Shown: positions 32,202 through 41,652 of the stretch, in pieces
How positions within the stretch are numbered: the stretch's first letter is position 1
Layout: the number at the start of each line of letters is the position of its first letter
Source of the DNA: JAMCUI01 sp964520615
GTDB taxonomy: Bacteria > Patescibacteriota > Microgenomatia > 2-02-FULL-39-11
Reading direction: 5' to 3'
NCBI GenBank assembly: GCA_964520615.1
Contig: CAZFNL010000085.1
Location: 1-50,048 of the forward strand
Length of the DNA: 50,048 nt
Program-made: the position numbers and the translations under genes
The notes under the pieces: model-generated
Databases searched by the model: none
The model's input: the letters and a program-made list of their open reading frames with translations, nothing else
What the model was told of the DNA's origin: nothing

Positions 32202-32825
32202 ATGGCACCCGTATTATATAGCAAAGAGAGGCAAGTACTAGAATTTATTACACAATATATACAAAGGCACGGTTATGCACCGACCCTTATTGAGATAGCA
32301 GAGAGTATGGGAGTTAGTGCAGTATCTACAGTACACGAGCATTTAGAAAGACTTGTACAAAAAGGGTATATAAAAAAGACTGCAGGTTTTGAAAGGGGAA
32401 TAGAGCTTGTCGAGAATAAAGTCCACGCAAACGAAAACGAAACAGCAGTAGAACTTCCCGTACTGGGATACATTGCCGCAGGGGTACCTCTTGAGCCGCA
32501 TACTGACCCCAATTTTTATATGCCGGTACCGGCCAACATGCTGAATGGAAAAAAACCGGGCTATATATTACAGGTAAAAGGAAGCTCTATGATTGAGGAG
32601 GGCATACTTGACGGGGATTTTGTAGTCGTTCAGCACCAGCAGGAGGCCCAAAGCGGGGATATAGTAGTTGCGGTTCTACCGAATGGTCTGGCAACTCTGA
32701 AAAGAATCAAGTTTGAAAAAGACAGGATAAGACTGGAACCGGCAAATTCCACTATGTCTCCTATTTTCACTACTCATGTCAAGATTCAGGGAAGAGTAAT
32801 AGCTGTCTATAGAAAATATTCCTGA
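32202..32825 (+). CDS. lexA: LexA repressor
   Basis: A 207-residue SOS repressor. It has a winged-helix N-terminus (LYSKERQVLEFITQYIQRHG...APTLIEIAESMGVSAVSTVHEHL by position 5-48), the self-cleavage bond A93-G94 (VLGYIAAGVP), nucleophile Ser129 (VKGSSM) and base Lys167 (LATLKRI). It is complete and of normal length. TGA is the stop codon. It is divergent from uvrBAC. It is also the natural comparison for the LexA domain of the island methyltransferase, which shares the catalytic layout but only modest sequence. Confidence 0.96.
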   Translation: MAPVLYSKERQVLEFITQYIQRHGYAPTLIEIAESMGVSAVSTVHEHLERLVQKGYIKKTAGFERGIELVENKVHANENETAVELPVLGYIAAGVPLEPHTDPNFYMPVPANMLNGKKPGYILQVKGSSMIEEGILDGDFVVVQHQQEAQSGDIVVAVLPNGLATLKRIKFEKDRIRLEPANSTMSPIFTTHVKIQGRVIAVYRKYS

Positions 32826-32843
32826 TCTGTCCAAAGCTAAATT

Positions 32844-34022
32844 TCAAGCATCTTTCAGTACTTCTATTCCAGGTAATGTTCCCTTTTCCAGAAATGCCAA
32901 CATGGCACTTCCCCCCGAAGAAATATGAGATATGCCTTTGAGATATTTGCGGTTTTTAATACTTGTGAGCGTGTCTCCTCCTCCCACTATGGAAAAAGCT
33001 TTGCTGCGGCTAATTGTCTGCAATACCAAGTCAGTGCCTTTCATAAACCTGGGGTCTTCATAAAGGCCCATGGGACCGTTCCATATAATGGTTTTTGCCT
33101 GCTTTATCAGTTTCCGGTAATATTTTTGCGCTTTAGGACCAATGTCGTAGATGACTACATTATGCGGTACCTTATTGTATTCCACAACCATCGGCCTTTT
33201 TTTCCTTTCGTTGTCTGATACGATTACGTCTGCGGGCAAAATGAGAGCAGAATGTTTATGGGTTGTTTTCCAGAATACTACCCTAGCCATCTCCACCATC
33301 TCATAGTCCACAAGTGATCTACCCATTCCAAATCCCCATGCAGCCAAAAATGTATTGGCAATTGCTCCTCCAAGAGCCACAGTATCGGCTTTATCAAGAA
33401 GCTTTTCGATGACGGAAATTTTCTCTGGTGTTTTAGCTCCTCCTATAAGGAGTAGAAACGGCCTTTTAGGGTCGTCCAGCGCTTTTGAAATCATACAGAT
33501 TTCTTTATCCATCAGAAAACCGGCATAGGATGGCAGGTATTGGGTAATGCCTACAATTGAAGCGTGTACCCTATGAGAGGTGCCAAAAGCATCGTTGACA
33601 AAATAATCTGCCATTTTGGAAAGATGCCGGGCAAATTCCCTGTCGTTATCCTCTTCACCCTTAAAGAACCTTATATTCTCAAGAAGAGTCAGATCGATTG
33701 AGCTGATCTTTCGGATGCGGGAAATAGCGGATTCTTCCCAGAACCTGTCTATAAGATGGACTTTTTTTCCTGTCAAATCCTGAAGTCTTTTGGCTACCGG
33801 TCTAAGTGATAAGTGTGGATCTGGCCCGTGAGGCCTGCCAAGGTGGGATGCTAAAATAATTTTTGCCTTATGCTCCAAAAGATACTTTATGGTGGGGATG
33901 GTTTCTACAATTCTTGTATCATTGGCTATCTTGCCGTCTTCAAGGGAAATATTAAAATCCACCGTCATAAAGACCCTTTTCCCTTCAAGGTGCGGTATAT
34001 CTCTGATTGTCTTTTTTTTCAT
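32844..34022 (-). CDS. pgk: Phosphoglycerate kinase
   Basis: A 392-residue enzyme interconverting 1,3-bisphosphoglycerate + ADP and 3-phosphoglycerate + ATP in the cytoplasm. Substrate-binding motifs are VDFNISLEDGKI (20-31), ASHLGRPHGP (58-67) and RVHASIVG. Nucleotide-binding motifs are LIGGAKTPEKI, the hinge region NGPMGLYEDPRF and VGGGDTLTSI near the end. The length matches the family. It is the downstream gene of gpmA-gap-pgk, with 32 bases to gap. Confidence 0.95.
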   Translation of the reverse strand: MKKKTIRDIPHLEGKRVFMTVDFNISLEDGKIANDTRIVETIPTIKYLLEHKAKIILASHLGRPHGPDPHLSLRPVAKRLQDLTGKKVHLIDRFWEESAISRIRKISSIDLTLLENIRFFKGEEDNDREFARHLSKMADYFVNDAFGTSHRVHASIVGITQYLPSYAGFLMDKEICMISKALDDPKRPFLLLIGGAKTPEKISVIEKLLDKADTVALGGAIANTFLAAWGFGMGRSLVDYEMVEMARVVFWKTTHKHSALILPADVIVSDNERKKRPMVVEYNKVPHNVVIYDIGPKAQKYYRKLIKQAKTIIWNGPMGLYEDPRFMKGTDLVLQTISRSKAFSIVGGGDTLTSIKNRKYLKGISHISSGGSAMLAFLEKGTLPGIEVLKDA

Positions 34023-34054
34023 ATATTCTTATTCTCTAAAATATTAAGAGCTAC

Positions 34055-35074
34055 CTAAATAATTCCGGCTTTTCTTCCGACATATGTCACCATATCAACT
34101 AAACGGGTGGTGTAACCCCATTCATTGTCATACCAGGCATAGACGTTTACCAGGTTTCCGCCGATAACTTTGGTCAGAAAAGGGTCAACTATGGCAGAAT
34201 GGCTGTTGCCTGTAAAATCCCTTGATACCAATTCTTCCTGGGCTACTTCAATAATTCCCTTCAGTTCATTTCGGGAAGCATACCTAAAAGCTTTGTTCAC
34301 TGTCTCTAAATCGGCGGATTTTTTTGTTTGAACGGTTAGATTGATTATCGATACTGTAAGAAGCGGCAGCCTGATTGCCTGACAAATAATTTTTCCTTTG
34401 AGTAGCGGAAAAAGCTTGCCTATGTCTTTTGCGGATCCGGTTGAAGCCGGTATCATGGAGGAAAAAGCCGCCCTTCTGAGCCTTACTTCTTTCCTGTGGG
34501 AATTATCAAGGAGGTTTTGTGAGTCAGTGACAGCATGAATTGTTGTCATAAAGCCGCGTTCGACTTTAAAATTCCCATCAAGCACCTTCAAAGTTGTCGA
34601 AAGACAATTGGTGGTGCATGAGGAATTGGATATGACATTGTCTTTCTTGGGTTCAAATATCCCCTCATTTACTCCCAATACCAGTGTTTTTGTTTCGTCT
34701 TTGGCGGGGGCTGACAGAACCGAATATTTGACACTCCCCCCCAGGTGTCCTTCAAGTTCCTGCTTAGTCCTGAATTTTCCAGTTGCGTCTATAACAATAT
34801 CAACCTTCTCTTTTTCCCAGGGTATATCGGTTGGCATATCGCAATTGAAAACCCTGATATTTTGGTCTCCGGCAGTGATACTATCCTTACCTGTCCTCAC
34901 TTTTTTGTGGAAAGTGCCGTAGGTCGAGTCGTATTGCAGGAGGTATGCATGCGAAGAAGATTCGGCTCTGCTGTTTATTGCGCAAAGTTCCAGTTCGGGC
35001 CTGTCTAAAATTATTCTGGCGGCATTGCGCCCTATTCTGCCGAAACCGTTTATGCCTATTTTCAGTCTTTTCAT
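34055..35074 (-). CDS. gap: Glyceraldehyde-3-phosphate dehydrogenase, probably NADP-preferring
   Basis: A 339-residue phosphorylating GAPDH. Rossmann start INGFGRIGR (8-16) and catalytic Cys in NSSCTTNCL (NSSCTTN in place of the usual NASCTTN). The general-base His and the phosphate sites follow (TTIHAVTDSQN; the usual RAAFSSMIPASTGSAKDIG). At the end of the second beta-strand it reads INSRAE (S35, R36) where NAD enzymes have IND; loss of that Asp with a gained Ser-Arg is typical of NADP binding. That suggests a biosynthetic, gluconeogenic direction. It lies between gpmA and pgk. Confidence 0.94.
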   Translation of the reverse strand: MKRLKIGINGFGRIGRNAARIILDRPELELCAINSRAESSSHAYLLQYDSTYGTFHKKVRTGKDSITAGDQNIRVFNCDMPTDIPWEKEKVDIVIDATGKFRTKQELEGHLGGSVKYSVLSAPAKDETKTLVLGVNEGIFEPKKDNVISNSSCTTNCLSTTLKVLDGNFKVERGFMTTIHAVTDSQNLLDNSHRKEVRLRRAAFSSMIPASTGSAKDIGKLFPLLKGKIICQAIRLPLLTVSIINLTVQTKKSADLETVNKAFRYASRNELKGIIEVAQEELVSRDFTGNSHSAIVDPFLTKVIGGNLVNVYAWYDNEWGYTTRLVDMVTYVGRKAGII

Positions 35075-35093
35075 TTCTTTTCTCCTTTCATAT

Positions 35094-35750
35094 TCATTTA
35101 TTGGTCAGGACAACATTTACGGTTGACAGTGTCTTTTTGTCGATAACTTTGCTTTCCTTATCAAAGTAGTAAACGAGCGATTCTCCTGTGGCGATTTCCA
35201 GTCGGGATATCATTTCATCGGGGATGTTCTCCAGATACTTGACCAGTGCGCGCAGGCTATTGCCGTGCGCGGACAAAAGAATTTTTTTGCCTTCGTAAAT
35301 TGCGGGTTTGATAAGTTTTTCATAACCTTTTATGACCCTCATATAGACGTCTTTCAGTGTTTCTCCGTTTGGGATGGGGACATCCCAGCCCCGTCTTACC
35401 CGCAAAAATTCTTCCTCACCAAGCAGCTTTTTCATTTGCCATTTGTTTTTTGCCGTGAAATCTCCATAATTTCTTTCGTTAAATTCTTCAGATTTATATA
35501 TGGGAATATTTATCCTGTGGATGTCAGTAAGTATTATCTCCAAAGTCTGGATTGCCCTTTTCAGGTTGGAGGAGATTGCTATATCAAAATTTATTCCTTT
35601 GAGAAGATATGCCGCCTTCCTGGCTTCAAGTTTGCCGTTTTCGGATAGTCCGATATCTGTCCATCCCGTCCAAAGTCCTTTGGCATTCCATTCGGACTCC
35701 CCGTGTCTAACCAAGGCAAGAATTGACCAATTGTTCTTTGTACTATTCAT
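35094..35750 (-). CDS. gpmA: 2,3-bisphosphoglycerate-dependent phosphoglycerate mutase
   Basis: A 218-residue histidine-phosphatase-superfamily mutase converting 3- to 2-phosphoglycerate. The phosphohistidine motif is LVRHGESEWNAKGLWTGWTD (about 13-32). The Arg in SSNLKRAIQT, the Glu in EFNERNYGDFTAKNK and the second His in LLSAHGNSLRALVKYLE are all present. It is slightly shorter than E. coli GpmA (250) as it lacks some C-terminal residues. First gene of gpmA-gap-pgk. Confidence 0.93.
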   Translation of the reverse strand: MNSTKNNWSILALVRHGESEWNAKGLWTGWTDIGLSENGKLEARKAAYLLKGINFDIAISSNLKRAIQTLEIILTDIHRINIPIYKSEEFNERNYGDFTAKNKWQMKKLLGEEEFLRVRRGWDVPIPNGETLKDVYMRVIKGYEKLIKPAIYEGKKILLSAHGNSLRALVKYLENIPDEMISRLEIATGESLVYYFDKESKVIDKKTLSTVNVVLTNK

Positions 35751-35798
35751 TTAATAGTATGAAATTATCATACATTTTTGTCTGAGTCAATAGGAAAA

Positions 35799-36431
35799 TT
35801 ATTTTGCTGCGTCTGTATGTTTTCTTCTCCTTATTTTATGGTATACAAAAAAGAATATTACAACCATAATAAAGAGGCCTATAATAGCATCAAAAGTATG
35901 GAAATATGGGCCGATTCTAGACCAGTTATGTCCAAGTATGAAGCCGACATATGTCAAAAGCGCAGACCAGAGGAGTGATCCGATAAATGTATATAACCCA
36001 AACTTAAGCGGTTGCATCTGAGCAATACCGGAAGGAAGGGAAATATATGTCCTTACTGCCGGAAGAAGCCTGCTTACAAACACAATTACTTCGCCGTATT
36101 TCCTAAACCATCTTTCTGACCGGTCAAATTCATGCTCTGAAACCAGGATGTATTTGCCATATTTTTTTATAAACTGCCTGACAAACGTGTCTTGTCCCCA
36201 TCTACCTAAAAAATAGGCAATATATGACCCAAACAGGTTTCCCAAAGCCCCTATAAATATGACAACAAAGAAATTAAATTGGCCTATGGATGAAAGAAAA
36301 CCAGAAAAAGGCATTGTCACCTCCGAGGGGATCGGAATGAGGGCAGACTCAACGGTCATCAACAAAAAAACTCCCATGTAACCGGAGTGTGAAATGAATG
36401 CGCTTATGGAGGAACCGATTGTTTCTATCAA
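35799..36431 (-). CDS. DedA family membrane protein
   Basis: A 210-residue integral membrane protein with the DedA/SNARE-associated domain: ESALIPIPSEVTMPFSGFL near residue 28, FIGALGNLFGSYIAYFLGRWGQD, FVSRLLPAVRTYISLPSGIAQM and a final segment of about 20 hydrophobic residues (180-200). Some DedA proteins have been shown to move undecaprenyl phosphate or other lipids across the membrane; this one is unassigned. The basic tail KIRRRKHTD is cytoplasmic. It is divergent from rsmI. Confidence 0.92.
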   Translation of the reverse strand: MIETIGSSISAFISHSGYMGVFLLMTVESALIPIPSEVTMPFSGFLSSIGQFNFFVVIFIGALGNLFGSYIAYFLGRWGQDTFVRQFIKKYGKYILVSEHEFDRSERWFRKYGEVIVFVSRLLPAVRTYISLPSGIAQMQPLKFGLYTFIGSLLWSALLTYVGFILGHNWSRIGPYFHTFDAIIGLFIMVVIFFFVYHKIRRRKHTDAAK

Positions 36432-36468
36432 TTTAATTCAGGTCTAATTTTACAAATCAAATCTATAG

Positions 36469-36474
36469 TATAAT
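36469..36474 (+). promoter_or_regulatory. -10 element of rsmI, predicting a leaderless transcript
   Basis: TATAAT ends six bases before the ATG at 36481, so transcription would begin at about the start codon. Confidence 0.5.
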
Positions 36475-36480
36475 TTGCCT

Positions 36481-37203
36481 ATGGGAATATTATACATTGT
36501 GGCAACTCCAATTGGCAATCTTGATGATATTACTGTTCGGGCAATAAAAACCTTATTTAGTGTAAATTATATTGCATGTGAGGATACAAGAGTCACGGGC
36601 CAATTGTTGAGTTCATTGGAATTAAGAATGAAAAATAGCGTCTTGATAATTAAGGGGATTGAAATAAACAAGCCGAAATTAATTTCATTCTATGATGAAA
36701 TTGAAACGGTAAAAACACCCGAAATTATAAGTTTATTAAAAGATGGTAAAAACGTAGCTTTGGTATCCGACAGTGGTATGCCGCTTATGTCTGATCCCGG
36801 ATATAAATTGGTCCAGGAATGCATAAAAAGGAACATAAAATATACAGTTGTTCCCGGTGCCTCTTCTATTCTTTCGGCATTAATCCTTTCCGGCCTGCCG
36901 GCAAATAATTTTATGTTTCTGGGATACATGCCGGAAACGGAAAATAAGAAACGGAATATTTTAGGACAATTGAAAAATGAGAATAGAGGAAGGAAACAGC
37001 CTATTACAGCAATATTTTTGGAAACACCTCACCGCCTGAAAGAAACTCTTGAAACCATAAGAGAGGAAATGGGAGATATAGATATTGTCATAGTAAGGGA
37101 AATGACAAAAGTACATGAAGAGGCATGGAGAGGTAAAATTTCTGAGTCTCTTCGACAATTTACTATTCCCAAAGGAGAATTTGTGCTTCTTTTCCGCTTT
37201 TAA
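36481..37203 (+). CDS. rsmI: 16S rRNA (cytidine1402-2'-O)-methyltransferase RsmI
   Basis: A 240-residue tetrapyrrole-methylase-fold enzyme. Motifs are LYIVATPIGNLDDITVRAI (4-22), ACEDTR, LVSDSGMPLMSDPGYKLV (about 97-114), VPGASSILSALILSGLP and FLETPHRLKETL. It methylates the ribose of C1402 in the ribosomal decoding centre. ATG 36481 is preferred; an in-frame TTG two codons upstream overlaps the predicted transcription start. It is somewhat shorter than E. coli RsmI (286), with the last domain reduced. Confidence 0.94.
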   Translation: MGILYIVATPIGNLDDITVRAIKTLFSVNYIACEDTRVTGQLLSSLELRMKNSVLIIKGIEINKPKLISFYDEIETVKTPEIISLLKDGKNVALVSDSGMPLMSDPGYKLVQECIKRNIKYTVVPGASSILSALILSGLPANNFMFLGYMPETENKKRNILGQLKNENRGRKQPITAIFLETPHRLKETLETIREEMGDIDIVIVREMTKVHEEAWRGKISESLRQFTIPKGEFVLLFRF

Positions 37204-37274
37204 CTCACTACTCTTTCATGTTAAATTTGTCACCTATTGGTTGTCCTTCAGCTATAATTCAGTATTTAAGATGC

Positions 37275-39014
37275 TCAATATTCTTCCAATGTAGAGGTGT
37301 CACCAATTGGTTGTCCTAATTCTTTTGCCTTTAGGATCCTCCGCATAATCTTACCAGACCTTGTCTTTGGCAGCTTGTCAATAAATTCAATTTCACGCGG
37401 GTATGCATGCCCGGCAAGATGTTTTTTGACATGTTGCGCCAGTTCCTGTTTTAATGTTTCAGCAAAGGCAGGGTCTTTGACCTTTTCCAAAAATTCAGGC
37501 TTGAGGACTACAAAAGCTTTTATTATTTCTCCTCTGAGCTCATCCGGTTTGCCTATAACACCCGCTTCAATTACCGCCGGATGCTCAACCAGTGCTGATT
37601 CTACCTCAAACGGGCCAACTCTCTCACCGGAGGTTTTTATAACGTCATCAGAACGTCCTATAAACCAGAAATAGCCATCTTCATCCTTCCAGCCTCGGTC
37701 ACCTGATATATACCAGCCGTTCACAAAATATGAATCATATTTTTCCTGACGTTGCCAGATAGTCTGCATCATAGACGGCCATCCGGGCTTGAAGGCAATG
37801 TGTCCTTCCGTTTTTGCGGCAAGTCCCTTTCCGCTGTCATCAACAATTTCAGCTGTTATGCCCAAGAACGGTTTTCCCATCGATCCTAATTTAATATCAT
37901 TGCATGGGAAATTCACCAACATCATTGCCCCTGTCTCTGTTTGCCACCAGGTGTCATGGAAGGCTAGACCATAAACTTTCAGGCCCCAACGGATTGCTTC
38001 CGGGTTCAAGGGCTCGCCAACAGAAAGGATGTGGCGCAGACGGCTCAAATCATACTTTTTGACCAGTTCATCACCACTGGCCATAAGCATCCTGACAGCA
38101 GTTGGCGCGGTATACCAGACTGTCACTTTATAGTCAGCCAATATCTGGTACCACTTCTCTGAGCTGAATCTCCCCGAATATACCACTTCTGTCGCGCCAT
38201 TGCTCCAAGAACCCAATATTTCATATGCAATACCCGTCACCCAACCGGGATCAGCAGTACACCAATATATGTCTTCCTCATGGATATCAAGTATATATTT
38301 GGCAGTAAGGTGCTCGGAAAGCAGGGCATAATGCCTGTGAACCACACCTTTGGGTTTTCCTGTGGTACCTGACGTATAAAGCATGAAAGCGTAGTCATTT
38401 TGGTCCATATGCTCCATGGCGAGGTCTGTGCTTTGCGACTTTATGGTATTGTCAAAATTCTCGTCATCTACAATGACTACCTCTTTCAGGTTTGGCAGCT
38501 TTTCCCTGACATTTTCTATCCGAACCGCCAGTTCCTTATCAGTGATTAATACTTTGGCGCCGCTATTTTCCAGCCTGTCAAAAAGAGCCTGTTCCTGGAA
38601 AGCGGAAAAAAGGGTACCTGCAATGGCTCCGGTTTTTAATATTCCTATAAAGGAAATATATAAGTAGGGAATCCTGGGGAGAAAAATAAATACTCTGTCG
38701 CCTCTGGTGACACCGTGGCTTTTGAGAAAATTGCCGAACTGGTTGGAAAGCCTTGCTATATCTGCAAAGGTGTATTGTTTCTTCTCTGCATTATCACCTT
38801 CCCAATAAAGGGCTATTTTATCCTTCCTTGGTGAATTTAAGTGCCTGTCAACAGCGTTATAAGCAATATTTATCTTGCCGTCCGGGAACCATTCCAATTC
38901 ATTTCTGACATTATCCCAAGAGAAATTCTTATAAGTATTTTCATATTCCGTAAGGTTTGGTTTGACCTTAAAGGAGTCAATATTTTTTTTATAGACTTGG
39001 GCAGAATTATCCAT
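37275..39014 (-). CDS. acsA: Acetate--CoA ligase (acetyl-CoA synthetase)
   Basis: A 579-residue adenylate-forming enzyme making acetyl-CoA from acetate, ATP and CoA. The P-loop-like motif is MLYTSGTTGKPKGVVH (about 210-225). The acetate-type tryptophan region (YWCTADPGWVTGIAYEILG) and WWQTETGAMM follow, then the hinge FIGRSDDVIKTSGERVGPFEVE, and the catalytic Lys in KTRSGKIMRRIL near 556. Size is close to Bacillus AcsA and shorter than E. coli Acs. It stands between rsmI and the FBP aldolase/phosphatase gene, on the minus strand with the rest of the carbon cluster. Confidence 0.92.
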   Translation of the reverse strand: MDNSAQVYKKNIDSFKVKPNLTEYENTYKNFSWDNVRNELEWFPDGKINIAYNAVDRHLNSPRKDKIALYWEGDNAEKKQYTFADIARLSNQFGNFLKSHGVTRGDRVFIFLPRIPYLYISFIGILKTGAIAGTLFSAFQEQALFDRLENSGAKVLITDKELAVRIENVREKLPNLKEVVIVDDENFDNTIKSQSTDLAMEHMDQNDYAFMLYTSGTTGKPKGVVHRHYALLSEHLTAKYILDIHEEDIYWCTADPGWVTGIAYEILGSWSNGATEVVYSGRFSSEKWYQILADYKVTVWYTAPTAVRMLMASGDELVKKYDLSRLRHILSVGEPLNPEAIRWGLKVYGLAFHDTWWQTETGAMMLVNFPCNDIKLGSMGKPFLGITAEIVDDSGKGLAAKTEGHIAFKPGWPSMMQTIWQRQEKYDSYFVNGWYISGDRGWKDEDGYFWFIGRSDDVIKTSGERVGPFEVESALVEHPAVIEAGVIGKPDELRGEIIKAFVVLKPEFLEKVKDPAFAETLKQELAQHVKKHLAGHAYPREIEFIDKLPKTRSGKIMRRILKAKELGQPIGDTSTLEEY

Positions 39015-39060
39015 AACAAATTACCTTTCTTTGAAAAACAGAGTTAACTGTTTGTAAATT

Positions 39061-40164
39061 TTATTCCTTTCTTATGGTAAATTTTTTATCCAATTCCTTG
39101 ATTCTTTGGACTACACCAGTGTATTCAAGCTCTTCCATCGGAGCCATAGCAGCTCCAAAAAAGCCTTGGTCTCTTATAGCCAAAGTCTTTTCAGTGGCCT
39201 TATTCCTAATTACATCCCAGAAAGGCTGGTCAAAAAGGTCAACAATTTCAGTAAATTTGCCGTTGTGGACACACAGCCCTGCGGCAGTGACTATTGCCGG
39301 TCCGTCAAAGAAAGATATAATTGAACCCTGCTTGCAAGGCATAAGGGCAACTATATGGCTGCCTCTGTTGTCGCCTACGACATAATGCGCCGTCGCATAG
39401 GGAGATAATATTTCCCCGGATGACGGAAACTGTTTTTGTGTACGAACAAGAGCAACCGGATCATCTTTCCCTGTGTATTTCCCAGCTATATTGTGGAGCC
39501 TAGATGTAGAGACAACAGCACCAATATCCCCTGTTGCGCGGCTTCTTACGGACTCCACCACATAATGCTCAGGGTCACGAAGTAAAACAGCCAGTTCATA
39601 TAATTCTTCCGGAACTTTTAGTGTAATTACTCTATCACCCTCAGTATAGTTTACATCCATTACTGTATACTCAAAACCTCCGGCCATGTCAGGCGCCAAA
39701 AGAAGCCCGGCATTGTGAAAGGGATCAGCAAAACCCCGGTACATCGGGTAATTAAAAGCACCGGGATCAGTCTTGTCTGCAGCAAAAAATATGAAAGGTT
39801 CGTTGGGCCTTTCTTCAAATTCCATCTCGCAGGAACCGGGACCCATGCCCCGGACATTTCCTGAGAAAGCATCCTTCAGGAGATCCTGTCCGGCTCCGTA
39901 TAAACCCTGTTCTTTGGCTACTTTAGTTCCTTCCACAAAAGCATCCCACGCCATTTTATGTATATCCTTGTTGTCTACGCCCCTTGTGTGCGACATGAGA
40001 ATTGCCGTATCGTCGCCTGTATGGGAAATCTTAAAATCTATAAGCAGCCTTTGACCCTCATCCTTCACATGGTTTGTAATTGCGTCAACCAGCTTTTTAC
40101 TTGGTATCTGGTGTCCTCCCACTGATCCAACATCAGCTTTTATGGCAGAAATCGTAATTTTCAT
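39061..40164 (-). CDS. Archaeal-type fructose-1,6-bisphosphate aldolase/phosphatase (class V)
   Basis: A 367-residue bifunctional enzyme that both condenses triose phosphates and removes the 1-phosphate, giving fructose-6-phosphate irreversibly. Family motifs are ISAIKADVGSVGGHQIPS (4-21), SHTGDDTAILMSHTRG (47-62), GLYGAGQDLLKDAFSGNVRGMGPG by position 86-109, FFAADKTDPGAFNYPMYRGFADPF, DPEHYVVESV and the C-terminal GFFGAAMAPMEELEYTG. The metal-binding acidic residues and the Schiff-base Lys/Tyr region of the family are represented. The enzyme is typical of archaea and deep-branching bacteria. It drives flux towards sugars, which defines the direction of this gene cluster. Confidence 0.94.
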   Translation of the reverse strand: MKITISAIKADVGSVGGHQIPSKKLVDAITNHVKDEGQRLLIDFKISHTGDDTAILMSHTRGVDNKDIHKMAWDAFVEGTKVAKEQGLYGAGQDLLKDAFSGNVRGMGPGSCEMEFEERPNEPFIFFAADKTDPGAFNYPMYRGFADPFHNAGLLLAPDMAGGFEYTVMDVNYTEGDRVITLKVPEELYELAVLLRDPEHYVVESVRSRATGDIGAVVSTSRLHNIAGKYTGKDDPVALVRTQKQFPSSGEILSPYATAHYVVGDNRGSHIVALMPCKQGSIISFFDGPAIVTAAGLCVHNGKFTEIVDLFDQPFWDVIRNKATEKTLAIRDQGFFGAAMAPMEELEYTGVVQRIKELDKKFTIRKE

Positions 40165-40254
40165 ATTTCCTCCTTATATAAATAAACAATTTTATAATTT
40201 CGCTCTTATATCAAGTCTATATCAAACAAAAATGAATTACCAGAGTTATGTCGT

Positions 40255-41508
40255 TTATAGATTGATTGCGTAATAAATAGCTAGTAGCCTGTTGTATTTA
40301 GCGACCCTTTCCCCCCTTGCGGGAGCGCCGAATTTTGCAAAATCAGCATTTGTTGCCACCGACAGATCGGCTATGAAATCATCCGTTGTTTCTCCGCTTC
40401 TGTGTGAAATGATTACATTAAAATTTGCCTCACGGGCTCTTTTGGCCACCTCAAGCGTCTCAGTCAATGTCCCTATTTGGTTTAATTTCACAAGGATTGC
40501 GTTGCAGGCTTTTTCTTTTATGGCAATTTCGAGCCTTTTACTGTTTGTGACAAGAAGGTCATCCCCAACTATAAGAACCTTTTGCTCCAACCTTTTTTCC
40601 AGTTTTGTCCAGCCGTCCCACTGGTCCTCCTCAAGCCCGTCTTCCAGGGAGACAATCGGGTATTTATCAATAAGCATCTCGTAAAAGTCTATCAATTCTT
40701 CTGTGCTAAAAGTCCTCCCCTCTCTTCTAAGGTTATACTTGCCGTTGTTGAATAAAGAGGAGATTGCCGAATCTATACAGACAGAAATATCTTTGCCTGC
40801 GGTGTAACCGGCCTTTTTAATAGCCAAAAGGAGAAGTTCGATAGCCTCAGAATTGGTTTTCAATTCCGGGGCAAAACCGCCTTCATCTCCCAGATTTGTG
40901 TTATAACCTTTATCTTTCAGAATAAGCTTCAGATTGTGGTATATTTCAACACACCACCGCAATCCTTCGGCATAATTTTTCGCCCCTGAAGGCGTAATCA
41001 TAAATTCCTGGATATCGGTGCTTTGCCAGTTGGTATGTGCACCGCCGTTTAATATGTTCATTTGCGGTACGGGGAAATATGGACTTTCTTTGTGGTTATA
41101 CAAATCGGACAAATACTTCCAAAGCGGAGTGTTTTGGGAATGTGCTCCAGCTCTGGCACACGCCAGGGATACGGAAAGTATACTGTTGGCACCCAAATTG
41201 CTTTTATTTTCCGTACCGTCTGCCTCAAGCATAAGGTTGTCAATTTGATTTTGGTCTGAGACGTCTCTCCCTATAAGGAGAGGCGATATTTTATTTATGA
41301 CATTGCCGACTGCTTTTGTAACACCTTTTCCAGAGTAGCGCTTGATATCGTTATCCCTAAGTTCCACAGCTTCATGTTTGCCTGTTGATGCGCCTGAGGG
41401 GACTGCAGCTGACTGGCTTGATCCATCCTCAAGGAAAACTGTACTTTCCACAGTCGGATTGCCACGCGAATCCAATATTTCCCTTGATGATATTCTCTTA
41501 ATTTTCAT
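40255..41508 (-). CDS. eno: Enolase
   Basis: A 417-residue enolase (2-phosphoglycerate to phosphoenolpyruvate). Motifs are SREILDSRGNPTVE (7-20), PSGASTGKHEAVELRD, NILNGGAHTNWQSTDIQEFM, the metal ligands in SVCIDSAISS, SLEDGLEEDQWDGW and GDDLLVTN, the catalytic Lys in ILVKLNQIGTLTET and the lid SHRSGETTDDFIADL. Normal length and start. In SLEDGL the second acid (E290 region) is kept. It lies between the FBP aldolase/phosphatase and ppsA genes. Confidence 0.96.
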   Translation of the reverse strand: MKIKRISSREILDSRGNPTVESTVFLEDGSSQSAAVPSGASTGKHEAVELRDNDIKRYSGKGVTKAVGNVINKISPLLIGRDVSDQNQIDNLMLEADGTENKSNLGANSILSVSLACARAGAHSQNTPLWKYLSDLYNHKESPYFPVPQMNILNGGAHTNWQSTDIQEFMITPSGAKNYAEGLRWCVEIYHNLKLILKDKGYNTNLGDEGGFAPELKTNSEAIELLLLAIKKAGYTAGKDISVCIDSAISSLFNNGKYNLRREGRTFSTEELIDFYEMLIDKYPIVSLEDGLEEDQWDGWTKLEKRLEQKVLIVGDDLLVTNSKRLEIAIKEKACNAILVKLNQIGTLTETLEVAKRAREANFNVIISHRSGETTDDFIADLSVATNADFAKFGAPARGERVAKYNRLLAIYYAINL

Positions 41509-41573
41509 CTTTTTGACTTAATTACTTCAGAGGCGGTATTGTTTTTTCCACATAACTGGACTTATATAACCCT

Positions 41574-41652
41574 TACTTCTTCTTTGACACTAACTTTGCT
41601 TCAGCAGCGCTCACTGTCTTTCTCAACTGCTTGTTCAACCATGTCACATTTT
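41574..41652 (-). repeat. Degenerate duplicate of the ppsA 3' end
   Basis: The sequence just beyond the ppsA stop encodes, in another frame, WLNKQLRKTVSAAEAKLV, resembling the ppsA C-terminus EQVRETVHAAEEKLVLRK. Shared DNA includes CTTGTTCAACC at 41630-41640 and 41703-41713 (offset 73). It looks like an old imperfect tandem duplication. Confidence 0.5.
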
